A DNA stretch of 64,000 nt from Symbiodinium natans (GCA_905221605.1 CAJNDS010002456.1:217795-281794), one strand, 5' to 3'; positions 39,486 to 48,813 are shown, counted from the stretch's first letter. Notes: generated from the letters alone by a model not told the origin. Numbers and translations are program-made.

Positions 39486-39710
39486 GTCTCTTCGGGTGTT
39501 TCCAGCAGCGCAGTTTCTGCACCGACGCTCGTCAGCACCGGCCAAGCAATGCAGAGCTCAGGGGCACGTGGCATGTCCTTTGCTGCAGGTGTCCTGCCAG
39601 TCCTGCAGTCTGTCAGATGCAATGAGTCGCAAGATCCGAAGCTAATGCGTCTCAAGGATCCGTGGGCATTTGGGCGACCTCTTTGCCAACAAGGCAACTG
39701 TGCGAAGTGA
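39486..39710 (+). CDS. Exon E homologue (copy 0)
   Basis: Starts at CCCTCAG|GTCTC and reads VSSGVSSSAVSAPTLVSTGQ, then FAAGVLPVLQSVRCNESQDP, KLMRLKDPWAFGRPLCQQGN to TGA 39710. The first 14 residues match exon E of the 44.6, 46.8 and 47.8 kb copies (VSSGVASSAVSAPKLGSKN). Beyond that the copies diverge. Confidence 0.55.
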   Translation, partial: VSSGVSSSAVSAPTLVSTGQAMQSSGARGMSFAAGVLPVLQSVRCNESQDPKLMRLKDPWAFGRPLCQQGNCAK

Positions 39711-39746
39711 CGCCGACAAATTCCAGAACAGTTGCTAACAAGCTGA

Positions 39747-39929
39747 AGCGAGTTTGCAGAATTCAGAACCTGGTGTGACATGCTGATACAGACTATGACC
39801 AAGGCACGCGGACAAGTCAAAGAGCCTGTGGCTCCGCCGAAGCCCAGCGAGGAGAGAAGTCCCGGGCTGTACTTTGCCAATTTTGACTCTTGTTCCAACT
39901 CTAGTTCGGGTTCAGGGTTTAGGGCTTAG
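39747..39929 (+). CDS. Exon F homologue (copy 0)
   Basis: Open between TGA 39744 and TAG 39927: EFAEFRTWCDMLIQTMTKAR, then GQVKEPVAPPKPSEERSPGL. The APPKPSE core matches 44.92 kb (APIAPPKPSEAPSA) and 47.14 kb (APMPPPKPGEARTA). The frame runs into a TTTAGGG patch (39905-39936). Order E then F is as in the other copies. Confidence 0.52.
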   Translation, partial: SEFAEFRTWCDMLIQTMTKARGQVKEPVAPPKPSEERSPGLYFANFDSCSNSSSGSGFRA

Positions 39930-40228
39930 GGTTTTTTGTCTCTGGACTGAGAGACATTGGAATGAAAATGCGAGGAAGCCAACAAGGACACAAACAAAGA
40001 AATGCACCAACCACACCCCCACACCCGAAGCCCTGAACCTAAACACCTAAACCTCAACCCCTGTTAAATAATACCCCTAAGCCTGAAATACTAACCCAAA
40101 GGTCTAAACGCATTGGTCCACACCCTACACCCTAAGCCTGAATCTGAACCTCATACGCCTTTTACCCTAAATCCTAACCTTAAATGCGAACCCTACACCC
40201 TAAGCTCAAAGCCCTACCCCGAGCTGCC
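39905..40228. repeat. Degenerate telomeric-type sequence
   Basis: A short TTTAGGG patch at 39905-39936, then, on the other strand sense, many decayed CCCTAA/CCTAAAC units over 40020-40228. Confidence 0.75.
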
Positions 40229-40301
40229 CATAAGTCCCAAGACTTACATGACGCTATGCACTAAACAGCCCTAATCCGAAGACAACAACGAGGAAATTCA
40301 C

Positions 40302-40496
40302 CTACAGCCGAATTTGCGGATTCACCAGTGCAGAACATCCGTTATAGGTGGATCCTACAGGGGAAGATAGCATCATCAAGCAAAACCACGTAGCTCGATG
40401 GGGCTCATAGACACAGGATCTCCATAATGGAGGTCCTTGCGAAAATGGATGCTTGCAGATATCGACCAGGTTAAAGGGCACATCGTGGAAATACAA
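40302..40496 (-). CDS. Candidate 64-codon exon
   Basis: Minus: YFHDVPFNLVDICKHPFSQG, PPLWRSCVYEPHRATWFCLM. A second minus frame overlaps (40376-40573). From 40497 to 40870 there is no other support for a gene; ACGAGA(C/T)TTTAGTA is repeated at 40709-40790. Confidence 0.35.
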   Translation of the reverse strand: MYFHDVPFNLVDICKHPFSQGPPLWRSCVYEPHRATWFCLMMLSSPVGSTYNGCSALVNPQIRL

Positions 40497-40869
40497 AAGG
40501 TTGCCTTCGTGAAGTTAGAGGATCTACAGGGGCGCTTCCATTTACGCACAAGCCATGACAGTGCGTGCCACAACTAGACAAGTTTCAAGGCACTGAATAG
40601 GCTTCGCTCCATGCCAGGCCCACTGGACCATTATCACTCCTCCCGTAACTCTTGCGAAGTGACGCATTAGGTTCTCAGTGCAAGAGTGAAGTACATAGAG
40701 TCGAATTCACGAGACTTTAGTACAACAGAGTGGAATTTACGAGATTTTAGTACAATAGAATTTACGAGATGTTAGTAGAATTTAGTAGACCTTCGCACCC
40801 AGTCCTACATTTCTTAATGAAAATTACTCTTTTTAAGGCGGCGGGCTGGGTTGACGTCGTCAATCGGGA

Positions 40870-41220
40870 TTGCAACCCTCTGCGGGTTTCGGCGTGGTCG
40901 CGGTGCTAAAACCGTCGTTTTTTTTAAAGTTTCTTGCTTTGCGCGGACAACCCTCTGCGGGTTTCGGCGTGGTCGCGATGCTAAGACCGTCATTCTTTTA
41001 CGTTTCTGGCTGGCCGCGGACAACCCTCTGCGGGTTTCGGCATGGTCGCGGTGCTAAGACCGTCGTTTCTTTTACGTTTCTTGCTTTGCACGGACAACCC
41101 TCTGCGGGTTTCGGCGTGGTCGCGGTGCTAAAGCCGTCGTTTTTTGCACATTTTTGCGGGCGCGGGTCAACCCTCTGCGGGGATCGCCGTGTTTTTGCGT
41201 TTTGCAACCCCTCTGCGGGC
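40870..41220. repeat. About 74-bp tandem repeat, 5-6 copies
   Basis: AACCCTCTGCGGGTTTCGGC starts at 40874, 40949, 41022, 41097 and (variant) 41169, with a short copy at 41204. The unit includes GTCGCGGTGCTAA(A/G)ACCGTCG and a T-rich tail. Confidence 0.95.
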
Positions 41221-41394
41221 TTTCGCTTGGTCACGGTGCCAAAACCGTCGTGTTTTTGCGTTTTCTTTGTGACGGAAAACGTCCTCTGTAGTACAAAAGA
41301 AGTCGTGCTGTCTAGGGCCGGTGCGCTCTTTTGAGCTCTCAAAATGATCCTCTGTAGAACTCCGACCGTGACTGGAAAGTCGACTTTGTCGAAA

Positions 41395-42130
41395 TATCGT
41401 GGGACTCGAATTCCGGGATATCGAAACCCTCGCAAATATCGTGGGACTCGAATTCCGGGATGTCGAAACCCTCGCAAGTATCGTGGGACTCGAATTCCGG
41501 GCCGTCGAAAGCATCGCGGGACTCGAATTCCGGGATGTCGAAACCTTCGCAAATATCGTGGGACTCGAATTCCGGGGCCTGGAAAACCTCGGTGCTATCG
41601 AGGGGGTGGGACTCGACTTGCGGGGTATCGAAACCCTCGCAAATATCGCGGGGCTCGAATTCCGGGGCCTCGAAAACCTGGCAAATATCGTGGGACTCGA
41701 ATTCCGGGATGTCGCAACCCTCGCAAGTATCGTGGGGCTCGAATTCCGGGGCGTCGAAAGCGTCGCGGGACTCGAATTCCGGGATGTCGAAACCCTCGCA
41801 AATATATCGTGGGACTCGAATTCCGGGGTCGGTGCTATCGAGGGGGTGGGACTCGACTTGCGGGGTATCGAAACCCTCGCAAATATCGTGGGGCTCGAAT
41901 TCCGGGGCCTCGAAAACCTGGCAAATATCGTGGGACTCGAATTCCGGGATGCCGAAACACTCGCAAATATCGTGGGACTCGAATTCCGGGGCGTCGAAAG
42001 CGTCGCGGGACTCGAATTCCGGGGTTTCGAAACCCTCGCAAATATCGTGGGACTCGAATTCCGCGGCCTCGAAAACCTCGCAAATATCGTGGGACTCGAA
42101 ATCCGGGATATCGAAACCCTCGCAAAGATG
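41395..42130. repeat. 42-bp satellite open in five frames
   Basis: About 18 units around CTCGAATTCCGGG, each with an EcoRI site. Spacing is 42 bp, with 33-bp variants and a higher-order period of about 240 bp (CTCGACTTGCGGGG at 41612 and 41852). Three plus and two minus frames are open over most of it; the plus peptide unit is GLEFRDVETLANIV (14 or 11 residues). Confidence 0.96.
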
Positions 42131-42202
42131 TCGAGTTCAAGTCCGTTAACCTCAGATGTATTGAATGCCGATGAAGTGTATAGAGTTGACCACAAGTGCA
42201 TG

Positions 42203-42260
42203 GCATTCAAGTCAACACACTTGAATGCTAAATGGCATTCAAGTCAACACACTTGAATGC
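42203..42260. repeat. Twin hairpins
   Basis: GCATTCAAGT-CAACAC-ACTTGAATGC occurs at 42203-42228 and again at 42235-42260: perfect 10-bp arms, 6-base loop. Followed by looser AAGTGCATAC units to about 42370. Confidence 0.95.
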
Positions 42261-42519
42261 TATGCATAGCACGTGCAGTATACAAGTGAATATGCAGCCA
42301 TATAAGTGCATACACTTGTCCAAGTGCATACAGTTCGAGTGCAAAGAGTCAAGTGTCAAGTGCAGGGAGTCAACGCACGGCAAATCGATGCTTTCGGGCC
42401 ATCCCTCTTCTAGTTCTATTACATTCAAGACGAGGAAGAACCCCTTTCTTTCTTTTTTGGTGACATAGAATGTTTTAGAAACGAAAAGAGAAGCTCTTGC
42501 CATGGCTTTGTAGGAAGAT

Positions 42520-42759
42520 ATGTGGTCGTCGTGCTTCTTTGTGCACAGAAGCTTGCATTTCTCATACGGAAAGGCATTTGAACTGGGCGTCTTTGTCTCT
42601 CCAACCCAAATGAGGTGTCGTTCCCTGTTGTTGGGAAGTGTAGAGCTCAGTGTTCTCGGTTATCAGGAAGAAGAGGAAACAAATGGAATGCGCTTCCAAT
42701 TTGAAAAAATGTGTGCATCGTATGGGCTTTCTTGCATAGCTTACCAGAGAGTCTCCTGA
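42520..42759 (+). CDS. Candidate 79-aa protein
   Basis: ATG to TGA complete: MWSSCFFVHRSLHFSYGKAF, ELGVFVSPTQMRCRSLLLGS, EEEETNGMRFQFEKMCASYG, ending SCIAYQRVS. One of the best small ORFs. It lies just upstream of cassette copy 2 and could be its first exon. The sequence is less GC-rich than the neighbours. Not recognised. Confidence 0.52.
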   Translation: MWSSCFFVHRSLHFSYGKAFELGVFVSPTQMRCRSLLLGSVELSVLGYQEEEETNGMRFQFEKMCASYGLSCIAYQRVS

Positions 42760-42943
42760 ACTCATGAAGAATATGAAGGCTCTTTAGAAGATGAGAACTT
42801 GTGCAATTCTTCATAATTGCAGAGGCTGGTGTTTATTTTGAGAATGAAGAAAGTTATTCCAGTTGCTTATACAACATTTGTTCGTGCAGTATGAGCGGTG
42901 TCCGTGCGTTTGCCGTTGTAGCGGCCGTGGTTGCGCTGGCCAG

Positions 42944-43176
42944 GGCTCGGAGTCAGGCAGCGATCTTCTCGGCTTGGCCAAGGGCGTGGCTGCCGAGGTG
43001 GCGTTCGCAGTGCAGTGGTTTCATCTGTGTGATGGAGCAATTACTGCATCGCAACTCGTTGCGAGCCCCTGTTGCGCAATTTTTCAAGGTCTCCCGGTCC
43101 GGCATTCAATCGGCGGTGCGTTCCGGCCTCGCCCCAGGCCGCAACATGCAGAAGATGTGCATATCAAACTTCAGAT

Positions 43177-43210
<34 letters not shown>

Positions 43211-45062
43211 GAGTGAGAGAGAGAAGGTATTCTATCTCTTCCAAACCACCAACCTGTGGCAGGGAGACTTGTGTAGGAAAATTCACCCTCTCCACACACT
43301 GCCAAACCTGTAGTGGTATAGAAGAAGGAAAGAAAAAAAGAACGAACTAAAGATTGAAAGAAACCAGAAAAGAAGAAAAAACGAAATAAAGAGGGAAGTA
43401 ATGAACGAGAGAGTGAGACAGGCAGACCTTTTGCCGTCGTGGCCGGGTCCCCTTCCGGGATGCTCTTAAGCGCACAAGAAGAATAGGCCTGAAGAAACAG
43501 GTGTCAGAGTCTCCGGACCCATTGGGGTCAAACCCTGAGCGCAGGGGGCGTAAAGTCGGCGTGGACAGTACTGGTTGAGTTGGGTGGTTGACTTGAAGCT
43601 CCAGCTGGGCGAGCCGGGCGTGTTTCGTCCACCGATGGGCTTTGTGGAGCAGAAGATGGAAGACACCACTCGCAGAAGAAGAACGACAGCTACAAGCCCG
43701 CAAGGGGACCGCCAACCGGGGGGGAAGTCTGTGTCCCCGACCCAGCCGGACGAGCCGAAAGAAAGGCGACCCTTTCGACCTCTTCGCGCACCGACTACGA
43801 GCTCAGCGGCGCTGAGAGCAGTGAGGCAGAACGATCAACAAGCGATGACAACTCACAGGACCCGAAGTCACGGCAGCAGGGGATGCCTTTGCTTGGCACT
43901 GACTCCCGTATACCGGTATGGTCGGCTCGGACAGAAGACCTGCTTGGCCGTCGAGGCCGGATCTCCCGCCAGGGGGCCTCCAAGCGCGAAGAAGTAAAAG
44001 AAGCTGAAGAATATCTCAAGAAAGAAAGAGTGACAGAAACGAAAAACTACAGAAAGCAACGAAAGGTTGGCAGGCAGAGTTAGGTCAACCAGCCGATCTG
44101 ACGCACCACTTCAGTCACTTCAGTGTTCGTGTGTCCTGTTTTTGTTGGAGCAGTTCTCGCTTTGTCTGTCGGCACATCCATCAGGGTTCGCAGCCTTCAC
44201 TACCTGCAGGTGGCATGCGCGACCTCTTTGCGCCGGTGCGTGCTGCCTGCCCAGAATCGTAGAAAAGCGCTTTGAAAGCTGACAGAAAGCGACTCCGCAG
44301 GCGACCTTGTGGATTCTGGCATGCGCGATCATGTCCTGAGAGTCGGAGGGGCCCTTGCCGGTTCTAGGTATGACTCTGCGCTCATTCCCACACACGCACA
44401 CACAGACCACCAAGGACCAAACTCATTGTTACATTGCCCAGGTTGCCCCGCCGGAGGATTCGGAGGGTGGCTCCGACCTCCTGGCCGCAGCGCAAAGCGC
44501 GGCTGACGCGGCCGGGGCAGGGGTGAATCATGGGACTGGGAAAGAACTGAAGGAAGCATAGACGAGGTTTGGCTTGAGCCAGGGAGCATGGGAATCACCA
44601 GCGCCTTGTCTTGCCTCGATCGCAGGTCTCCTCCGGCGTTGCCAGCAGTGCAGTATCCGCGCCGAAGCTGGGCAGCAAGAACCGCGCCTCGAATCGAAGA
44701 AGTCATTTGCACAGTCCGCGAGCCCCAAGGAAAGGCGGACGTCTCGGGGACCTCTTCGCTCCCAGCAAGGCCAGAGAGCACAGCATCGCAAGCTCGCAAT
44801 ACGTAGAAAAATCTGCCAAGCCTCAAATCCTCAAAAGGTTTGTGAAGGATGCACTCCTTCCACGATGGTTTCAGGCTTGTTGCCAGTCTGTCGGCGCCAG
44901 GTACCTGTGCGAAGCAAGGCACCCATTGCGCCGCCGAAGCCCAGCGAGGCACCATCAGCGTTAATTCGAGTCCTCGAGCGTTCTTGGTTCTCTTCGAGTG
45001 TGGACTCGATGCGATCCTGTGGGGATTTTGAGACTGTGAATGTCCGGTCTCGGTCCTCCTGA
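42944..45062 (+). CDS. Exon cassette copy 2, multi-exon gene (A-B-X-C-D-E-F)
   Basis: Fullest copy of the family. A at 42944 (GGCCAG|GGC) reads QGSESGSDLLGLAKGVAAEV. B at 43089 (TTTTTCAAG|GTC) reads VSRSGIQSAVRSGLAPGRNM. X is the long exon 43592-44083. C at 44210 (CTGCAG|GTGG) reads GGMRDLFAPVRAACPES. D at 44442 (GCCCAG|GTT) reads VAPPEDSEGGSDLLAAAQSA. E at 44626 (CGCAG|GTC). F ends at 45062, around APIAPPKPSEAPSALIRVLE. Exact donors are not clear; dinoflagellate donors may be GC or GA. Product would be Ala/Ser/Pro-rich with acidic patches. Function unknown. Confidence 0.55.
43172..43230. repeat. GAGA purine tract
   Basis: GAGAGAGAGAGAGAGAGAGAG after CAGATTGC, between exons B and X. Confidence 0.95.
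43592..44083 (+). CDS. Long internal exon X, 163 codons open
   Basis: Continuous between TGA 43589 and TAG 44081; the first Met is only at 43883. Reads KKNDSYKPARGPPTGGEVCV, TDYELSGAESSEAERSTSDD, NSQDPKSRQQGMPLLGTDSR, EDLLGRRGRISRQGASKREE and a Lys/Glu-rich end EVKEAEEYLKKERVTETKNY. Looks like a disordered acidic region then a basic helix. A second plus frame (43575-43997) is open over the left part. No Met at the edge supports an internal exon. Confidence 0.5.
   Translation, partial: LEAPAGRAGRVSSTDGLCGAEDGRHHSQKKNDSYKPARGPPTGGEVCVPDPAGRAERKATLSTSSRTDYELSGAESSEAERSTSDDNSQDPKSRQQGMPLLGTDSRIPVWSARTEDLLGRRGRISRQGASKREEVKEAEEYLKKERVTETKNYRKQRKVGRQS
44442..44561 (+). CDS. Exon D (copy 2)
   Basis: Starts GCCCAG|GTTGCC; reads APPEDSEGGSDLLAAAQSAA, DAAGAGVNHGTGKELKEA. 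Near-identical to D at 46673 and 47642; related to 32623 (PPEDDEDSDLLAAAHSAADV). Confidence 0.6.
   Translation, partial: VAPPEDSEGGSDLLAAAQSAADAAGAGVNHGTGKELKEA
44626..44964 (+). CDS. Exon E (copy 2)
   Basis: Starts CGATCGCAG|GTCTC; reads VSSGVASSAVSAPKLGSKNR, then RAPRKGGRLGDLFAPSKARE and HSIASSQYVEKSAKPQILKR. The segment GGRLGDLFAPSKAREHS resembles exon C (GGMRDLFAPVRAACPES), so C and part of E may share origin. Copy 3 (46852) lacks one A near 47035, which changes the frame after SSQYVE. Confidence 0.55.
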   Translation, partial: VSSGVASSAVSAPKLGSKNRASNRRSHLHSPRAPRKGGRLGDLFAPSKAREHSIASSQYVEKSAKPQILKRFVKDALLPRWFQACCQSVGARYLCEARHPLRRRSPARHHQR

Positions 45063-45103
45063 GAATTCTGTGATGTCGGTGCCAAGTTTCTGGCATGGCC
45101 TAG

Positions 45104-45397
45104 TTGGCTGGTGCCTCCATCGATAAACGGCCGTGCTCTAACACCAACACCTGGACCTCCATGCATCTCCGCCCCATGACAACCTCAAACTTGTCAAACA
45201 CCATGATGAAGGGTATCTGTCGACCATGTTCCATTGCATTCTCACCGCAAGCGCCGGGACAGCTTCAACAACCGCCTGTACCTCAAACCGCTGTAATTGC
45301 TAGCAGAGGCAGTACGACTACGAGTAGCAAGATCAGAGAGCGGCAGAGCTTCCTCACCTGCCAAGGGCCCCGCGAGCTTCACAGAAAGATAACATGA
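45104..45397 (+). CDS. Candidate 97-codon ORF
   Basis: Reads AGASIDKRPCSNTNTWTSMH, LRPMTTSNLSNTMMKGICRP, QAPGQLQQPPVPQTAVIASR. Follows the end of cassette copy 2. The minus strand is open as well (45242-45559, with ELAFTDRPNCSDPNRHRGKA). Confidence 0.42.
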   Translation: MAGASIDKRPCSNTNTWTSMHLRPMTTSNLSNTMMKGICRPCSIAFSPQAPGQLQQPPVPQTAVIASRGSTTTSSKIRERQSFLTCQGPRELHRKIT

Positions 45398-45543
45398 AGA
45401 TGGGCGGGTTCCGCTCCGTCCTCGCAAATATAGGTAGACCGGCCAAGTGATTATCTGTGCCTTTCCACGATGCCGATTGGGATCAGAGCAGTTCGGCCGG
45501 TCAGTGAAAGCAAGTTCCATACCGTCATTCGCAAGCATGCTAG

Positions 45544-45783
45544 ACAGCAATAACACCAATAACCCTGGCCGAGCACATCATAGCACATCGCATACTCTGG
45601 CCATGCCGGGCGTTTTTCAGATCTCCAAGAAAAGAAACTGAAAAGAAGCTTTGGTTAGGGGAGATGTTTCGACTACTTTCTAGCAGGGAAAGCCACACTC
45701 GCAGCCTTCCAACTCCAGCCTACATTGCGCCCCAAGATGACATCCAGACAAGGGCGAAGACAGTATACAGTATGCCTAGATAA
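45544..45783 (+). CDS. Candidate 79-codon exon
   Basis: Open between TAG 45541 and TAA 45781, no ATG. Reads TAITPITLAEHIIAHRILWP, RKETEKKLWLGEMFRLLSSR, TPAYIAPQDDIQTRAKTVYS. Convincing composition. A second frame (45447-45641) overlaps the left edge. Not recognised. Confidence 0.45.
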   Translation, partial: TAITPITLAEHIIAHRILWPCRAFFRSPRKETEKKLWLGEMFRLLSSRESHTRSLPTPAYIAPQDDIQTRAKTVYSMPR

Positions 45784-45937
45784 TCGCCTGGGCAATAAAT
45801 GACATCTCCACCAAACTGATGAACATGAACGCTGTGCGAGAGACTTGACCGCACGGTCTGCTACACGTGGGACTTATAAGGAGCTGGTGCACTAGTTTTC
45901 AACTAATTCGTAATTTCAGCGAGATTCAGAAGCGTGT

Positions 45938-46624
45938 TTGCCAGCGCAAAGTCTTGACGACGGCGACTTCGTTCTCACTGCGACGAGATTGGCCTGGTTG
46001 TGGGCTAATCCACATCGACGGCCAGTGCCAGATCAAAGTATCGCAAAAACCCCCGTGTACGGGAACGATCCCGCTGCTGCTGCCCGGCGGAATGTCCTGA
46101 GTTCATTTGTAGCTGGCGAGTGCATCCGTTGGTTGCATTGGCAAGTCTCCATATCATCGTTGCCACGGCGCAAAAGAGAATCATGGATTTGCTTGCTCTT
46201 TTTGGCATCTGCCAGGGCTCGGAATCTGGCAGCGACCTCCTGGGTTTCGCCAAGGGTGCAGCAGCAGAGGCTCACCTTGCAAAGCAGCAAAGGGCGAATG
46301 GGCCTCAAATACCACAAAGCCGATCAGTCTTGTTGCAATAGTGAGCAGGAAAGAGTAGCCAGCGATAGGCAAATCCCAGGCGCGAAAAGTAGTCGAAAGC
46401 AATTGCGGGCGTGGCAGACGATTTATTTGGCAAACGTGCCGCATAGAACGTGTACATGTACAGGTCTCCCGGTCTGGCGTCCAATCGGCAATGTCTGGGC
46501 TGGGCGCAGGCTGGTCTTGCATGTTTGTGAACTCTTCAAGGCAAATGAGAACATGATGATCTTTGTGCAGGTGGAATGCGGCATTTGTTTGCACCGCCTG
46601 CGAGATCGCGGGCCGCAAACCTAA
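45938..46624 (+). CDS. Candidate ORF, 228 codons, left part plausible
   Basis: The left 70 codons look real: SLDDGDFVLTATRLAWLWAN, KTPVYGNDPAAAARRNVLSS. Further right the same frame runs across cassette exon A in a different register, so an exon end near 46100-46150 is more likely than the full frame. Confidence 0.35.
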   Translation: MPAQSLDDGDFVLTATRLAWLWANPHRRPVPDQSIAKTPVYGNDPAAAARRNVLSSFVAGECIRWLHWQVSISSLPRRKRESWICLLFLASARARNLAATSWVSPRVQQQRLTLQSSKGRMGLKYHKADQSCCNSEQERVASDRQIPGAKSSRKQLRAWQTIYLANVPHRTCTCTGLPVWRPIGNVWAGRRLVLHVCELFKANENMMIFVQVECGICLHRLRDRGPQT

Positions 46625-47190
46625 TGTGCAGCTGCAGCAGGTACGGCAGCGTGTCGTTGCTCCCAAAGTGAGGCTGCCCCGCCGGAGGATTCGGAGGGTG
46701 GCTCCGACCTCCTGGCCGCAGCGCAAAGCGCGGCTGACGCGGCCGGGGCAGGGGTGGATCATGGGATTGGGAGAGAACTGAAGCATAGACGAGGTTTGGC
46801 TGAGCCAGGGAGCATGGGAATCACCAGCGCCTTGTCTTGCCTCGATCGCAGGTCTCCTCCGGCGTTGCCAGCAGTGCAGTATCCGCGCCGAAGCTGGGCA
46901 GCAAGAACCGCGCCTCGAATCGAAGAAGTCGTTTGCACAGTCCGCGAGCCCCAAGGAAAGGCGGACGTCTCGGGGACCTCTTCGCTCCCAGCAAGGCCAG
47001 AGAGCACAGCATCGCAAGCTCGCAATACGTAGAAAATCTGCCAAGCCTCAAATCCTCAAAAGGTTTGTGAAGGATGCAGTCTTTTCACGATGGCTTCAGG
47101 CTTGTTGCCGGGCTGTCGGCCAGGTACGAGGAAAGGCCCCCATGCCACCGCCGAAGCCGGGCGAGGCACGAACAGCACTGTCTACAGGCA
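46216..47190 (+). CDS. Exon cassette copy 3 (A-B-D-E-F)
   Basis: A 46216 (TGCCAG|GGC; SESGSDLLGFAKGAAAEA). B 46464 (TACAG|GTC; VSRSGVQSAMSGLGAG). D 46673. E 46852. F about 47130-47190 (APMPPPKPGEARTALSTG). Exon C and exon X are missing from this copy. E and F are out of frame with copy 2 by one base, so this copy may be inactive or use other splice sites. Confidence 0.5.
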
Positions 47191-47955
47191 TCCTCGGGAA
47201 TCTCTTTTGTTAATGGACAGGGCTCGGAATCTGGCAGCGACCTCCTGGGTTTCGCCAAGGGTGCAGCCGCGGAGGCCCGCCACCTTGCAATGCAGCAAAG
47301 GGCAGAGGGCAGAACAGGTCTCGAACTACAATAGTCAGCCAGGATGCAGTAGCCAGCGATAGGCAAATCCCAGGCGCTGAAAGGAGTCGAAAGCATTTGT
47401 GGCGTGGCTCGTTGAACGGGTGCAATTTACAGGTCTCCCGGTCTGGCGTCCAATCGGCAATGTCTGGGCTGGGCGCAGGCTGGTCTTGCATGTTTGTGAA
47501 CTCTTCAAGGCAAATGAGAACATGATGATCTTTGTGCAGGTGGAATGCGGCATTTGTTTGCACCGCCTGCGAGATCGCGGGCCGCAAACCTAATGTGCAG
47601 CTGCAGCAGGTACGGCAGCGTGTCGTTGCTCCCAAAGTGAGGCTGCCCCGCCGGAGGATTCGGAGGGTGGCTCCGACCTCCTGGCCGCAGCGCAAAGCGC
47701 GGCTGACGCGGCCGGGGCAGGGGTGGATCATGGGATTGGGAGAGAACTGAAGCATAGACGAGGTTTGGCTGAGCCAGGGAGCATGGGAATCACCAGCGCC
47801 TTGTCTTGCCTCGATCGCAGGTCTCCTCCGGCGTTGCCAGCAGTGCAGTATCCGCGCCGAAGCTGGGCAGCAAGAACCGCGCCTCGAATCGAAGAAGTCG
47901 TTTGCACAGTCCGCGAGCCCCAAGGAAAGGCGGACGTCTCGGGGACCTCTTTGCT
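46464..47955. repeat. 969-bp tandem duplication, near-identical
   Basis: 46464-46986 and 47433-47955 match over about 520 bp with, as far as I can see, a single difference (CTCTTCGCT against CTCTTTGCT). Left of 46464/47433 the copies are clearly diverged (A exons 1005 bp apart, not 969). Confidence 0.95.
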
Positions 47956-47965
47956 CCCAGCAAGG
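47221..47965 (+). CDS. Exon cassette copy 4 (A-B-D-E), truncated
   Basis: A 47221 (TGGACAG|GGC), B 47433, D 47642, E 47821. E stops matching after CCCAGCAAGGC at about 47965, where unrelated sequence begins; F is absent. Confidence 0.52.
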
Positions 47966-48065
47966 CTGCGTGATGATTCCCAAGCTGAATTGGCAGAGGC
48001 AGTCTTGTGTGGAGTTTTGTGGATCTTTGACATTAATTTAAAAACCAGCAATAGAATACAATAGC

Positions 48066-48491
48066 GTGTCCGTTGCGCTACGTCGCCTCCTTGCGTGGCA
48101 CCCAATCACAATACCACAGCAAGATGCAGCAAGTGCGGAGGCCCATGGTGCCCGCAGCCGTGGCGTGGACGTTGAGGCGGCACCTCAGCGAAGGCGCACC
48201 GAGGCCGCTGGCCAGCACCAGAGTGCACCCCCCAGAAGCCAGCCGCCGTGGGCACTTGACAAGGATGCAGCTCCCTCCCGTGTTTCCCGATCTGGGGATT
48301 CAGGAACTCCCCTGGCGCCGCTTCCGGTTCCCCCCCCACGTGTAGCCCAAGCCCGGCCGCCCGAGCCACCGGACCCGCCGCCTCTGCCGAACCGGACATT
48401 TCTCACGGACCCCCACGACCTGAACGGCACCGAAGACGGCGAAGTGGCCCGGTCCCCGGATGCCTCTTCAGTATCACGCAGCCCTAAGTGA
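48066..48491 (+). CDS. Candidate 141-codon Pro/Arg-rich ORF
   Basis: Non-ATG edge to TGA 48491. Pro-rich centre (PLPVPPPRVAQARPPEPPDP), then DLNGTEDGEVARSPDASSVS. A piece reading SRVSRSGDSG resembles the start of exon B. Probably disordered. The minus strand is open too (48185-48562). Confidence 0.42.
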   Translation: MSVALRRLLAWHPITIPQQDAASAEAHGARSRGVDVEAAPQRRRTEAAGQHQSAPPRSQPPWALDKDAAPSRVSRSGDSGTPLAPLPVPPPRVAQARPPEPPDPPPLPNRTFLTDPHDLNGTEDGEVARSPDASSVSRSPK

Positions 48492-48639
48492 CCAGCTGCC
48501 AGTAATCCCCAATGCACTAAGGCTGAAACCTTCGAGGCTCGCAAGCCTGAACCAGGGTCCACGTGTCATGGGTTTGACAGTCAGCACACACCCGGAATAT
48601 AGCCATTCCTAGCAAAAGCATCCTTATGGGACCGTTGAA

Positions 48640-48813
48640 ATGAAATTAAATAGCACATGGTTCATGAGACGGGTGCCGGAGTGCATGGAAGTACCCGAAC
48701 AGTCCTCGCAAGTTGGCTGCGCGCTATGGACACCTGGGCCATGTACTAGACACGTTCCCTACACTGCGTTGGTGCCCGCAGCTCTAGGAATCCAAATACT
48801 GATGGACCATTGA
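48640..48813 (+). CDS. Candidate 57-aa protein
   Basis: ATG to TGA complete: MKLNSTWFMRRVPECMEVPE, QSSQVGCALWTPGPCTRHVP, ending AALGIQILMDH. Balanced and Cys-containing. The frame extends nine codons upstream to a TAG, so it could be an exon. Not recognised. Confidence 0.48.
   Translation: MKLNSTWFMRRVPECMEVPEQSSQVGCALWTPGPCTRHVPYTALVPAALGIQILMDH

Noticed and set aside
41167-42210. 347-codon minus frame, the longest in the window
   Set aside because: Almost all of it is the 42-bp satellite, which is also open in other frames. Kept only as a repeat with an open question about coding constraint.
45440-45545. Retroelement RNase H motif (DADWDQ)
   Set aside because: One plus frame reads FHDADWDQSSSAGQ, but the following conserved residues are missing and stops follow at once; no reverse transcriptase motif is nearby.
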